A stretch of 64,000 bases of DNA from Vibrio sp. 10N.286.49.B1 (GCF_002873335.1 NZ_MCUW01000078.1:239401-303400); one strand, 5' to 3'. Positions 17,726 through 26,995 are shown, counted from the first letter of the stretch. Numbers and translations are program-made. The notes: generated by a model from the letters alone, not told the origin.

Positions 17726-19699
17726 ATGGTATCGAGTACAAACGATAGACAAAAGTTATTTTGGTCTGAAGGGCTACCGGACATAACCAAAGTCGTGTCA
17801 ACGGGGGCATTTTGGCAAAACATCTTATCGCTTGAATTGAGCACTGAACAGGTTCAACCGCCTTCATTGGAGACTATCAATCAACTGCTGAGTTTAATTC
17901 GCGATGTTGAATTAGGCGGTGTACCCGCGGCCTTATCTGTTCCTTTGCAAACCACGGCAAGAGAAATGCTCATCGTTAAATTTGAGGTTTATCTGATCGT
18001 TGACGAGCAAGTTAAAGGGTGCGTGACCTTGATGTCACGTACGGACGGCTACATCAGCGTGCTCACGTTAATAGAACAGTTGTTAGATGAACGAATGGGT
18101 GGGGTGATGATTACCAATCAAGACCACGAAGTCATCTTTGTTAACCATACCTTGTGCCAACAGCATAACGTTTCAGCGATAACAGCGTTAGGTCAAAACA
18201 TCACAAACATCAGTTTATTCCACCAAAATAATGCCCATCTCGAGGTATTCAAACAAACGATTCGCAGTTGTCGTAAATGGCAAGGCGCTATGGCAACACG
18301 TTCAAAAGAAAGTAAAACCATGATCGAGATAGTGAATGTTAGAAAAATCCAATTGGCGCATTCTCAGCATGTTTATATTTTTTCGTTTACTGCCGATACT
18401 GATGCTCAACCAACGCCACTCTTCTCTAGTTGTGACTTAGCGATCACAGAGCAAGTACTTGATGAAACCTCTTTCCGAATTAAAGCTCAAGCACTGTCTC
18501 GCCGCGGCGGTAAATTTATTATTCTTTCATTTCAACCTAACTTTTATTCTGAGCTTGAAGAAACATCGAGAAATAAAGTCTTGCTTGCACTGAGCCATTT
18601 CCATGATAAAGAAAGCTTTGGTTATCTCGGAAATAACACGTTTGTTGTGATTATCCGAATTAGAAATACGGATGGAAAAGATTTATCAACGATTAATTTG
18701 AGCATTAGGCAGTTTTTTTCAGGATTGAAAACCTACCTTGATGGCCATCTTGTCAATGATATTTCAGAGGGAAAAGTAGGAGTAGCACTATATGGCCTCA
18801 ATAATAACAGCGTAGATGAGGTGATATCTCAGTCAGTACAAGCCATGTTCGTCCATGAAGTGGGAAAAAGTAATATAAATTATTACGATGAAGCGCTCGT
18901 AAAAGCGAACATCAGAAGGAAGTGTTTGGAGCGTTTACTAATCGAAGCGATCAAAAGCAAAGAGATTGATGTTAATTTTCAGCCTATTGTCGATACTCAA
19001 AGCGGGGAAGTCACAAAGCTAGAAGCGCTATGTCGGTTCCGATTTGAAGACGTAAAGTATTCTGTCCAAGAGGTGATTTATATAGCCGAAGAACTCAGAG
19101 TAATCTCGGAATTAGATTTGATTGTTGCCAAGCGTGCGATTGAAGAATTTTTGATCATTCAACACTCAAGCTTACAACCCTTGTCGTTATCGTTGAACTG
19201 TTCCTTGGTGGAATCAGGGGAGTATTCTGCACACCTATGTGATTTATTTGAATTCATCGACCACTCTTCGATTGACAATGAATTGGTGACGATAGAGATT
19301 ACTGAGACCGCATATTTTATCAATAACACCCAAAATGCAAACCTAATTAAAACAATCCGATCTGCAGGGGTAAAGGTTGCTGTTGACGATTTTGGCACTG
19401 GAAACGCTTCATTTTCTTATTTTAGTGATTTTGACTTTGATGAGTTAAAAATTGACAAAAAATTTATTTCTAATATTGACAAAGTTAAACAAAAATACTT
19501 TGCAGTCAATATGTTGCGGCAATTGTCTCATGACTTGAACATTAAAGTCGTCGCGGAGGGGGTAGAGAAAGAATCGGAACTTGCTGTTTTGAAGGCGATA
19601 GGCGTTGACTACATTCAAGGTTACCTTTTTTATCAGCCGATGACGCCAGCCCAAGTTGGGGTGTTAATGGCGCAATCCACCGCAGGAAGTTCAGTATAA
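17726..19699 (+). CDS. EAL-domain cyclic-di-GMP phosphodiesterase with PAS and degenerate GGDEF
   Basis: A 657-residue cytoplasmic protein. An N-terminal region of unknown type is followed by a PAS-like sensor (about 115-240, MITNQDHEVIFVNH), a GGDEF-like domain that has lost its active site (around SFGYLGNNTFVVIIRI), and a full EAL domain. Catalytic residues are present: Glu433 in KLEALCRF, the EITET loop, Asp554-Asp555 in VDDFGTG, the lysine in LKIDKKFI, VAEGVE and the terminal QGYLFYQP. It should therefore hydrolyse c-di-GMP to pGpG. The stop codon is one base before the ATG of the next, unrecognised gene, so they are co-translated. The H-NOX/kinase genes follow after a 134-base gap. Confidence 0.9.
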   Translation: MVSSTNDRQKLFWSEGLPDITKVVSTGAFWQNILSLELSTEQVQPPSLETINQLLSLIRDVELGGVPAALSVPLQTTAREMLIVKFEVYLIVDEQVKGCVTLMSRTDGYISVLTLIEQLLDERMGGVMITNQDHEVIFVNHTLCQQHNVSAITALGQNITNISLFHQNNAHLEVFKQTIRSCRKWQGAMATRSKESKTMIEIVNVRKIQLAHSQHVYIFSFTADTDAQPTPLFSSCDLAITEQVLDETSFRIKAQALSRRGGKFIILSFQPNFYSELEETSRNKVLLALSHFHDKESFGYLGNNTFVVIIRIRNTDGKDLSTINLSIRQFFSGLKTYLDGHLVNDISEGKVGVALYGLNNNSVDEVISQSVQAMFVHEVGKSNINYYDEALVKANIRRKCLERLLIEAIKSKEIDVNFQPIVDTQSGEVTKLEALCRFRFEDVKYSVQEVIYIAEELRVISELDLIVAKRAIEEFLIIQHSSLQPLSLSLNCSLVESGEYSAHLCDLFEFIDHSSIDNELVTIEITETAYFINNTQNANLIKTIRSAGVKVAVDDFGTGNASFSYFSDFDFDELKIDKKFISNIDKVKQKYFAVNMLRQLSHDLNIKVVAEGVEKESELAVLKAIGVDYIQGYLFYQPMTPAQVGVLMAQSTAGSSV

Positions 19700-19700
19700 T

Positions 19701-21158
19701 ATGGTGACCTTAGAACAGGTACCGTCAAACTCATCGACCTGTATTGGACGACGCAATATCGTGCGATTACCTGGCGGTACGATTGTGTTTAACCAAGATT
19801 ATTTGTGCGCAGAGGTGAGAGAGTTAAAAGGATTAGTACCGCAGCTTGTTATTTTTGATGGTGTCGGTGGAATATTCAAAGACTTTGGTAATGGAATGTA
19901 TGGTTTTCTACCTATTGCCGATTTCAAAGGCGGGTTAAAACTACGATGCGTTGTAGAAAACGTCGTTATTCGTGTGAAGTGTGATCTTAAATTGTGGGGC
20001 GATGAGGCTATTCCTCTCGAGTTTGGGCATATAAGTGCTCGAGAACCAAAGGTATCTTACTCATTGCTCAGTGATGGCACGCTGTTCATATCTAAAAATC
20101 AAATCGCTGACGCACTAGCGATTAATCCTGCCGTTGATGACCACCTGCGTGTTTTGACCATAGTAAGTACGTCTAGCTGCAGTTATGTCAAACAATGCCA
20201 AGATTATGCGCTTCTTGTGCCGAGATTTCCTGGCATCGTCCAATCTCAAGCTGGAACAAAAACAGGTCTACATATTACGTTAACGAACATGAGCGACAGC
20301 ACCAGTGTCCAATATACGATCTTTGTTGATCCTGTGTTGTTTGCATCGATTGTAACGCGACCTTTACAATTTTCTGCGTCGAAAGATACTTGTGTTTTAA
20401 CTCAACAACAGCTTTTAATTGATGCACATAAACAGTTAACCAGCCCAATACTGTTCGTTGAACGTTTATACTCAATTGATCGACATGCGCTGTGTGAACC
20501 GTCAGATAATGGCTCATTTGAGATGGCGTTGGCTCCTTATAAAGGTACGTGCTGTAATATTTTGCTTTATAGCATCTCTGATGCAATAGAAACCATAGCA
20601 ACAGGCATTACTATGTTGTCGCCTCAGACGGTTGGTCAGAAAAACATTGAACATGAAGTAATGAAGTGGGCCACAATCGAATTAAATACACGAGATATTA
20701 TTGATATAGCTGCCCAGCCTGATATCGCAAAAGCGACACTCAAGTGTTCTAATGGCGTCTCAAAAACCAATGAACTGGAAGGCAAGGTTACGCTTACTAT
20801 CCCCTCAAGTAGCAAAGGGTTAGAGACATTATTTGTGTATCTTGGCGAGGTGTGCAATGAAGCTAGTGCCTTGTCATTTGACCTTATATTCATGCCTAAT
20901 GTCTCTTATCAAAGTTGTGTTGTACATAAGTCTGATCATCATTGGCAAGTGTCTCGTCGCGAACTGCAGCAGCTTGTGAGTCAAAGGAGTCGAAAGCGGA
21001 TTCAGCGTATTGATATTCACTGTCGTCATGCTTTTGTTACGTCGAACGATCTTAAATTCTGCACGTTATGGACCATTAAACCGAGTGAAATAATGAGGTT
21101 GAACTTAACCTTGAATTTCGAAGATGGGACGGTCGGCTTTTCGTCGGTTTCCATTTGA
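19701..21158 (+). CDS. Unrecognised 485-residue protein with apparent fivefold repeat
   Basis: I do not recognise this protein. It is beta-rich, cytoplasmic by appearance (no signal peptide or membrane helix) and has about fifteen cysteines. Reading it shows a recurring pattern of a strand, then x-[IL]-x-[FIL]-[NST]-x3-[IL] leading into a short helix: VRLPGGTIVFNQDYLCAEV (about 21-39), SLLSDGTLFISKNQIADAL (121-139), FSASKDTCVLTQQQLLIDA (224-242), MKWATIELNTRDIIDIAAQ (321-339) and VVHKSDHHWQVSRRELQQL (407-425), at intervals of roughly 85-105 residues. It starts one base after the EAL gene, so a partner or effector role for the phosphodiesterase is likely. Possible alternatives are a receptor scaffold or a c-di-GMP-controlled adaptor. 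Confidence 0.72.
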   Translation: MVTLEQVPSNSSTCIGRRNIVRLPGGTIVFNQDYLCAEVRELKGLVPQLVIFDGVGGIFKDFGNGMYGFLPIADFKGGLKLRCVVENVVIRVKCDLKLWGDEAIPLEFGHISAREPKVSYSLLSDGTLFISKNQIADALAINPAVDDHLRVLTIVSTSSCSYVKQCQDYALLVPRFPGIVQSQAGTKTGLHITLTNMSDSTSVQYTIFVDPVLFASIVTRPLQFSASKDTCVLTQQQLLIDAHKQLTSPILFVERLYSIDRHALCEPSDNGSFEMALAPYKGTCCNILLYSISDAIETIATGITMLSPQTVGQKNIEHEVMKWATIELNTRDIIDIAAQPDIAKATLKCSNGVSKTNELEGKVTLTIPSSSKGLETLFVYLGEVCNEASALSFDLIFMPNVSYQSCVVHKSDHHWQVSRRELQQLVSQRSRKRIQRIDIHCRHAFVTSNDLKFCTLWTIKPSEIMRLNLTLNFEDGTVGFSSVSI

Positions 21159-21223
21159 CATTGAATGCTTGTTTTCATTGTCTTGATACGATTTCATCTT
21201 TAGGACCTAAAATATTGGATTTT

Positions 21224-21237
21224 ATGAATATATTCAT
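21224..21237. promoter_or_regulatory. Palindrome upstream of the H-NOX gene
   Basis: Perfect 14-bp palindrome ATGAATATATTCAT, 59 bases before the H-NOX start, followed by a second dyad TTACT-N7-AGTAA. The ATG-N8-CAT layout is similar in outline to NsrR-type NO-responsive operators, but the half-sites are not exact, so the regulator is only a guess. Confidence 0.4.
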
Positions 21238-21295
21238 CTATTACTTTCTATTAGTAAGATAAGTAATCAAGGACACGTCGACAAGGAGGCGGTTG

Positions 21296-21835
21296 ATGAA
21301 AGGGATAATTTTCACTGAGTTTATGGAATTGGTCGAAGAGAAATTTGGCTTGGATGTGCTAGATGAAGTACTCGATATGTCTGGCGATGAAGGCGTTTAT
21401 ACGTCCGTAGGAAGTTATGATCACAAAGACCTAGTTAAATTGATTGTAAATTTGAGTAAGAAAACGAATATTGACCCCGCGACGTTACAACAAGTGTTTG
21501 GACAAACCGTATTTAGTGCGTTACTGAAGTCATTACCCGACAGTGCCAGTATTGGACAGAGTGATTCGACGTTTCAATTTATACGGCATGTGGAAAACTA
21601 TATCCATGTTGAAGTGAAAAAATTGTATGCCGATGCTCAGCCTCCTAAGTTTCATTTTATTAGTGAAACTGAAACAGAGATGGTCTTGGATTACGAAAGT
21701 GCACGTTGTATGTCTCACGTCTGTTTAGGATTGATCGAAGGATGTGCCAATCATTTTGGAGAGCAGTTAGAAGTCAAGATGACACCTCAAACCGATGACA
21801 ACAGCGTCGTTCGCTTTAATCTAACTCTTGCCTGA
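21296..21835 (+). CDS. H-NOX haem NO/O2-binding sensor protein
   Basis: A 179-residue stand-alone H-NOX domain. The proximal haem ligand is His104 in ENYIHVEVKKLY, and the YxSxR motif that holds the haem propionates is present as Tyr133-Glu-Ser135-Ala-Arg137. The start MKGIIFTEFM follows AAGGAGG by six bases, a very strong ribosome-binding site. No tyrosine H-bond donor typical of O2-binding H-NOX proteins is obvious, and the family in facultative anaerobes usually senses NO. The hybrid kinase gene begins seven bases after its stop; in Vibrio harveyi and Shewanella, NO-bound H-NOX inhibits such a partner kinase. The EAL gene upstream adds a possible c-di-GMP output. Confidence 0.93.
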   Translation: MKGIIFTEFMELVEEKFGLDVLDEVLDMSGDEGVYTSVGSYDHKDLVKLIVNLSKKTNIDPATLQQVFGQTVFSALLKSLPDSASIGQSDSTFQFIRHVENYIHVEVKKLYADAQPPKFHFISETETEMVLDYESARCMSHVCLGLIEGCANHFGEQLEVKMTPQTDDNSVVRFNLTLA

Positions 21836-21842
21836 GAAGTCT

Positions 21843-23537
21843 ATGCCTAGTGAAGCCGCACTCGAAAGGAAGATCAAACGCGAAAAAGCAGCCCGTCAGG
21901 CTGCAGAGCGGTTATTGGAAGAAAAGAGCCTGGAACTCTTTTCTTCCAATCAACAGTTGGAACATGCGCTTAAACAAGTTGAGATGCGTTCGGAAGCCAG
22001 TTTTAAGCGATTAGAACTGCAGCAAAGTGTAGAAAAAATACTGATTCATTTTGGGCGGATGTTTTTGCGTACCAACCTCGATGATGTATTGTTGCTTGAT
22101 CTTGTCAGGCAGCTTGATGATATGTCAGATAGTATTAGTTGCTCTGTTAAACTTCATCCGGATCTTATCCCTTCCCTCAAACAACAAGTTTATGTTTCAG
22201 CATCAATGAATAAACAAGAGGAGGGGGATATACATATTACGGCGAGTGTTCCAATTGAAGTGGAACAACAGAGGGTGGGGTCGTTGAACCTCATAATGTT
22301 AAGAGACTCCGTTGATGTAGGCTTTGTTCACAGTCAAATGTCATTGGTGTGTGAGTTGCTGTCGAGTTCGATATCGCGGCAATTGATCACTATTCGTCAT
22401 ATTGAGTCAAAAGAGCGAGCGGAAGCTTCTGAGCGTTCTACTCGTGAATTTTTAGCCATGATAAACCATGAGTTGCGCACCCCTCTCAACGGCTTATTGG
22501 GTAGTGTTGAATTGTTAGCGGATACCGTGTTAACCGATTCGCAAAAAGACTTACATCAAAATTTGAGTCAATCAGGATTGATGCTACGTTCAATTATCAA
22601 TGACTTGCTTGATTTCAGTAAAATAAGCGCCGGTATGATGGAGCTTATTCATTCAGAGTTTCCATGGCAGAATATCAACTCAATGCTGCTGAGTATTTTT
22701 GGGCACAAAGCAGCAGAAAAACAAATCCATTTTCACATCGACGCTCAGTGCCTTGAAGACAAAGTTATTTGTGCCGATCAGGAAAGACTGACACAGGTCT
22801 TCGTCAATCTTTTGGGGAACGCCATAAAATTTACTGAGCATGGTCATGTTCGTTTAAAGGTCAAAGAAGAAGGAGGGGCTTATGTGTTTTTGATCTCAGA
22901 TACTGGTATCGGTATCAGCGAAAGCGCGCAACAGAAGCTATTCCAGCCTTTTACCCAGGCAGATCGCTCGAGTTCCAGAAATTATGAAGGGACAGGATTA
23001 GGGCTAGCTATTTGTAAGCAACTGGTTGAGTTGATGAATGGCAGTATTTCGTTAACTAGTGAGATTGGAGTGGGTACGGTCTTTAAAGTGACACTGCCAC
23101 TTAATGTCGAATCCTCCGCGATTCATCAAGAGCGCAAAGTGATACAAGAAGAAATCGCGATCGACTTATCAACAATGAAAGTCCTCGTTGTCGACGACAT
23201 AAAATTAAATCAGATAATCATTACCAAAATGCTGAGTAAGCTAGGGATCGACCCTGACATTGCTGTCAATGGTGTGGAAGCGGTAGAGCATGCACGAAAA
23301 TGTGGTTATGACCTGATTTTTATGGATTGCCGTATGCCAGTGATGGATGGATTTGAAGCCACGCGGACTTTGCGTTCTGAACACTATGCAAAGCCGATTG
23401 TCGCCCTGACGGCAGGGACGACTCGAGAAGAACGCCAAACCTGTTTTGACGTGGGCATGGACGACATACTCTCGAAACCCTATACCGCAAAAGATCTGAC
23501 TAAAACGCTATCTAAATGGCATTCTGACCGCTTATAA
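21843..23537 (+). CDS. H-NOX-associated hybrid histidine kinase (HnoK/HqsK-like)
   Basis: A cytoplasmic hybrid kinase of 564 residues. An N-terminal coiled coil (about 1-65) and a sensor region of ~120 residues precede the HisKA domain with phospho-accepting His209 in FLAMINHELRTPLNG, a HATPase domain (N box NLLGNAIKF, DTGIGI, GTGLGLAIC) and a receiver with VVDDIKLNQ and phospho-acceptor Asp495 in IFMDCRMPVMDG. There is no membrane helix, as expected for a partner of soluble H-NOX. The start ATG at 21843 is seven bases after the H-NOX stop; a TTG at 21828 would overlap it. Hybrid kinases of this pair in V. harveyi pass phosphate to LuxU. It ends convergently, overlapping pabB by six bases. 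Confidence 0.92.
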   Translation: MPSEAALERKIKREKAARQAAERLLEEKSLELFSSNQQLEHALKQVEMRSEASFKRLELQQSVEKILIHFGRMFLRTNLDDVLLLDLVRQLDDMSDSISCSVKLHPDLIPSLKQQVYVSASMNKQEEGDIHITASVPIEVEQQRVGSLNLIMLRDSVDVGFVHSQMSLVCELLSSSISRQLITIRHIESKERAEASERSTREFLAMINHELRTPLNGLLGSVELLADTVLTDSQKDLHQNLSQSGLMLRSIINDLLDFSKISAGMMELIHSEFPWQNINSMLLSIFGHKAAEKQIHFHIDAQCLEDKVICADQERLTQVFVNLLGNAIKFTEHGHVRLKVKEEGGAYVFLISDTGIGISESAQQKLFQPFTQADRSSSRNYEGTGLGLAICKQLVELMNGSISLTSEIGVGTVFKVTLPLNVESSAIHQERKVIQEEIAIDLSTMKVLVVDDIKLNQIIITKMLSKLGIDPDIAVNGVEAVEHARKCGYDLIFMDCRMPVMDGFEATRTLRSEHYAKPIVALTAGTTREERQTCFDVGMDDILSKPYTAKDLTKTLSKWHSDRL

Positions 23538-24980
23538 AACAGGCAGAATCTTCGCCAGTTTATCAAAGGTTTCTTGATACTCGGCTTCACATTGACTATC
23601 AGCAACAATCCCGCCTCCAGCCCAAGCATGAATTTTACCCTGATACGCGGCAAGTGTACGGATGGTAATACTTGTATCCATCACGCCATGAGCACTGATA
23701 TAACCAATACTGCCGCAATAAATATGTCGGCGATGGGGCTCTAATTCTTCAATGATCTCCATGGCGCGGATTTTAGGTGCGCCAGTAATCGACCCCCCAG
23801 GGAAACTTGCTTTCAAAAGGTCAAGAGCGCTGTATTGTTCATCAAGTTGTGCTGTGATGGTGCTGACAAGATGATGGACAGCTGGAAAGCTCTCAATATC
23901 AAACAACTTAGGCACTTCTACACTACCTGGCTTCGCGACGCGCCCAATATCGTTACGTAACAAATCGACAATCATCAAGTTTTCAGCCTGATCTTTGCTG
24001 GCATTAGACAGCTCCAGCGCGTTTGCTTCATCTTGCAGCGGGTCTTGGCTTCTTGGCCTTGTTCCTTTAATCGGCTTGGTTTGCACTTGTTTATCATTGG
24101 CAAGGAGGAATCGCTCGGGTGAAATACTTAATATGGCGATATCGTCTAGACGGATAAAGGCGCTAAATGGCGCTTTATTTTGCTGATCTAGCTGTGTGAA
24201 TGCCTGCCATTCATCGCCTTCGTAATCAGCTTGCCAGCGCTGGGCGAGATTGATTTGGTAGCAATCTCCTGCCTGTAAGTAGCGTTGCACTGCAGAGAAC
24301 TTATCGCTGTATTCACTTTTGCTCATATTGGCGTGCCAATTCGACGTTCTCTTAAAGCATGTCGTTATGGGGGCAACTTGAGCTTGCAACCAAGCTAAGT
24401 GTTGATGGACATTTTGGCCTACGACAATGGCTTTTTTATCTCGATGGTCGACAATGAGCGCCCAATCATAAATACCGACTGCCATCTCTGGTGCATCGAT
24501 ATCTTGAATGGCTAAGTCGGGGAGGTGTTCAACTCTTCGGCCTAAGTCATACGAAAAATAACCGAGCGCTCCCCCTACAAATGGCCAATGACTATCGCTG
24601 TCAACGTGACCGATATGCTCTAGTATCGCCGTCTCCAATAAAGAAAACGGGTCATTTTTGCTAGTGGTTGTTGCCGTGGAAGTGCTTGCCATCGCGCTAG
24701 TCGTTGCCGATGTGCTAATAGCGGCAGCCGCGGTTTGGTTTACTGTTGCAGCTTGGTTTGTTACACATTGCGTGATGGTTGTGTTCAGGTTATGAGTGAC
24801 AAGGGTCGCAACCGGCTTTGTGACAAGAATGTCGAAGCGGCTGTCTTCATGATCCAAGGACGAAGATTTCAATAACATTGACCAAGAATTGCATTCAATG
24901 GCAGCAAAGTAGTGGGTAGCGAGATCGTCTTGATAAGGAACGTCAAGGAATTGAATAGGTTGTAATTCTTTAGTATTCAT
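23532..24980 (-). CDS. pabB: Aminodeoxychorismate synthase component I
   Basis: A chorismate-binding enzyme that, with the PabA glutaminase, makes 4-amino-4-deoxychorismate for folate synthesis. Visible motifs are PFVGGALGYFSYDLGRR, QAGDCYQINLAQRW, SPERFLL, the active-site loop PIKGTRPR (the lysine that marks PabB), DLLRNDIGRVAKPGSV, and FPGGSITGAPKIRAM. Starting at MNTKELQPIQ gives 482 residues; the frame is open to an ATG at 25016. The protein is longer than the E. coli enzyme because of a Thr/Ser/Ala-rich low-complexity stretch (about residues 75-110, ISTSATTSAMASTSTATTTS) between the first strands and FSLLETAI. It is convergent with the hybrid kinase and overlaps it by six bases. Confidence 0.93.
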   Translation of the reverse strand: MNTKELQPIQFLDVPYQDDLATHYFAAIECNSWSMLLKSSSLDHEDSRFDILVTKPVATLVTHNLNTTITQCVTNQAATVNQTAAAAISTSATTSAMASTSTATTTSKNDPFSLLETAILEHIGHVDSDSHWPFVGGALGYFSYDLGRRVEHLPDLAIQDIDAPEMAVGIYDWALIVDHRDKKAIVVGQNVHQHLAWLQAQVAPITTCFKRTSNWHANMSKSEYSDKFSAVQRYLQAGDCYQINLAQRWQADYEGDEWQAFTQLDQQNKAPFSAFIRLDDIAILSISPERFLLANDKQVQTKPIKGTRPRSQDPLQDEANALELSNASKDQAENLMIVDLLRNDIGRVAKPGSVEVPKLFDIESFPAVHHLVSTITAQLDEQYSALDLLKASFPGGSITGAPKIRAMEIIEELEPHRRHIYCGSIGYISAHGVMDTSITIRTLAAYQGKIHAWAGGGIVADSQCEAEYQETFDKLAKILPVL

Positions 24981-25171
24981 TTGTGTAAATTGTGACAGAA
25001 ACGTTGTCGCACACATGGCGCATGATGGAAAGCAAGAGTATCATAATTTCACAATAAAAAGTCGGACATTTATCCTTGAATTTAATAGGGTTTAGCTTGG
25101 TGTATTGCTTGCCATTTGCGGCAATAAAACCAGTCCGTCATCCAGGAAGCAATTAGAATAAAGAGGTATTC

Positions 25172-26692
25172 ATGGCGATTATTCGTAAAGAAGACGTAAT
25201 CAGTAGTGTCGCTGATGCATTGCAGTACATCTCGTACTATCACCCTCTCGATTTTGTTCAAGCCCTAGATAAGGCGTATCAAAAAGAAGAGAGTCAAGCA
25301 GCGAAAGACGCGATTGCCCAGATTTTGATTAACTCGCGTATGTCTGCAGAAGGACATCGTCCGATTTGCCAAGATACTGGCATCGTGACGTGCTTCGTTA
25401 ACATTGGGATGAATGTTCAGTGGGCGTCCGATCTCACAGTGCAGCAAATGGTGGATGAGGGCGTGCGCCAAGCGTACACCAACCCTGATAACCCTTTACG
25501 CGCATCAGTATTAAAAGACCCAGCGGGCAAGCGAATAAATACCAAAGACAATACACCAGCGGTCGTCCATATCAATATGGTACCCGGTGACACAGTAGAA
25601 ATTCAGATAGCAGCTAAAGGCGGCGGCTCTGAGAATAAAACCAAAATGGTCATGCTAAACCCCTCTGATGATATTGCCGAGTGGGTAGAGAAAACGCTGC
25701 CGACAATGGGGGCAGGTTGGTGCCCACCGGGTATGCTTGGCATAGGCATTGGTGGTACGGCCGAAAAAGCGGCCGTGTTGGCGAAAGAGTCTCTAATGGA
25801 ACATATCGACATTCAGGAGCTTATCGACAAAGGCCCTGAAAATGCAGAAGAAGAGCTACGCCTTGATATCTTCAACCGAGTAAACAAACTTGGTATTGGC
25901 GCGCAAGGTCTTGGCGGTTTGACGACCGTCGTTGATGTAAAAATCAAAACGGCACCGACTCACGCAGCGTCAAAACCCGTGTGTTTAATTCCAAACTGTG
26001 CGGCAACTCGTCATGTCCACTTTACGCTCGATGGAACTGGCCCTGCAGAGCTGACTCCACCAAGACTGGAAGAGTGGCCAGACATTACTTGGGAAGCTGG
26101 CGCTAACACGCGCCGAGTGAACCTAGATGAAGTGACGAAAGAAGACGTACAAGAGTGGAAGACAGGCGAAACGGTTCTACTTTCGGGCAAGATACTCACA
26201 GGTCGTGACGCGGCACACAAGCGTATCCAAGGTATGCTGGAGAGTGGTGAAGGCTTACCTGCTGGCGTCGATTTTAAAGGTAAGTTCATTTACTACGTTG
26301 GCCCTGTTGATGCCGTTGGCGATGAAGCCGTAGGCCCTGCAGGTCCGACTACCTCGACGCGAATGGATAAGTTTACCGATATGATGTTGGATGAAACCGG
26401 CATTATGGGCATGATTGGCAAGGCGGAACGTGGCCCTGCGACAGTACAATCAATTAAAGATCACAAAGCGGTGTATCTGATGGCGGTTGGCGGGGCGGCA
26501 TACTTAGTGGCAAAAGCGATTAAGAAAGCACGTGTTGTCGCGTTCGAAGACCTTGGCATGGAAGCGATTTACGAATTTGAAGTGGAAGATATGCCGGTTA
26601 CAGTGGCGGTTGACTCGAGAGGTGCTAATGCTCACCAGATCGGACCAGATACTTGGAAAGTGAAAATTGCGGAAGCAGAAAAGGCATCATAG
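25172..26692 (+). CDS. fumA: Class I fumarate hydratase (iron-sulfur)
   Basis: A 506-residue [4Fe-4S] fumarase that interconverts fumarate and L-malate in the TCA cycle. The alpha-like part contains RPICQDTGIVTCFV and KGGGSENKTKM, then AGWCPPGMLGIGIGGT and LIPNCAATRHVHF, which supply the three cluster cysteines. The beta-like part ends VGPAGPTTSTRMD, the usual catalytic segment, and MIGKAERGP. Length and single-chain layout match the FumA/FumB type. The ATG is preceded by AAAGAGG. It is monocistronic with a terminator at 26702-26735. The fumA/fumB label is by family; nothing here separates the two. Confidence 0.94.
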   Translation: MAIIRKEDVISSVADALQYISYYHPLDFVQALDKAYQKEESQAAKDAIAQILINSRMSAEGHRPICQDTGIVTCFVNIGMNVQWASDLTVQQMVDEGVRQAYTNPDNPLRASVLKDPAGKRINTKDNTPAVVHINMVPGDTVEIQIAAKGGGSENKTKMVMLNPSDDIAEWVEKTLPTMGAGWCPPGMLGIGIGGTAEKAAVLAKESLMEHIDIQELIDKGPENAEEELRLDIFNRVNKLGIGAQGLGGLTTVVDVKIKTAPTHAASKPVCLIPNCAATRHVHFTLDGTGPAELTPPRLEEWPDITWEAGANTRRVNLDEVTKEDVQEWKTGETVLLSGKILTGRDAAHKRIQGMLESGEGLPAGVDFKGKFIYYVGPVDAVGDEAVGPAGPTTSTRMDKFTDMMLDETGIMGMIGKAERGPATVQSIKDHKAVYLMAVGGAAYLVAKAIKKARVVAFEDLGMEAIYEFEVEDMPVTVAVDSRGANAHQIGPDTWKVKIAEAEKAS

Positions 26693-26701
26693 ATAAAAAA
26701 A

Positions 26702-26735
26702 TAAGAGGGGATGTGCAGACATCTTCTCTTTTTTA
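26702..26735 (+). terminator. Terminator of fumA
   Basis: Stem AAGAGGGGATGT/ACATCTTCTCTT with loop GCAG, then TTTTT, just after the fumarase stop codon. Confidence 0.85.
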
Positions 26736-26785
26736 TCTATAATTCAGTCGTATACTGAATAAAAACAATGAAGGAGAGCGCACGA

Positions 26786-26971
26786 ATGCCTCGATTTATA
26801 CAAATATTACAGATAGCGGTACTGCTCATCGTTGGCTTTTTTGTTGGCTACGATCTTATTTTTCATGGTGTCAGCATCTTTAATGAAAAGTATGTCACCA
26901 TGGCCTGCGTATTGACCGCACTTCTTGAAATTGCACTCTTTGTTATCTACAAATTGATTGAAGACGATTAG
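26786..26971 (+). CDS. Small two-helix inner-membrane protein, unknown function
   Basis: A 61-residue protein with two hydrophobic segments: ILQIAVLLIVGFFVGYDLIF (about residues 5-24) and MACVLTALLEIALFVIYKLI (about 39-58), ending in an acidic EDD. The start MPRFIQ is chosen because GGAGAG lies about eight bases before it; an in-frame ATG six codons upstream overlaps that site. It stands between two terminators (26702-26735 and 26996-27025), so it is transcribed alone. I do not recognise the family; the clean gene-like boundaries make it a real gene. Confidence 0.75.
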   Translation: MPRFIQILQIAVLLIVGFFVGYDLIFHGVSIFNEKYVTMACVLTALLEIALFVIYKLIEDD

Positions 26972-26995
26972 GTTAAATCCTACGCTGTTGTATTC

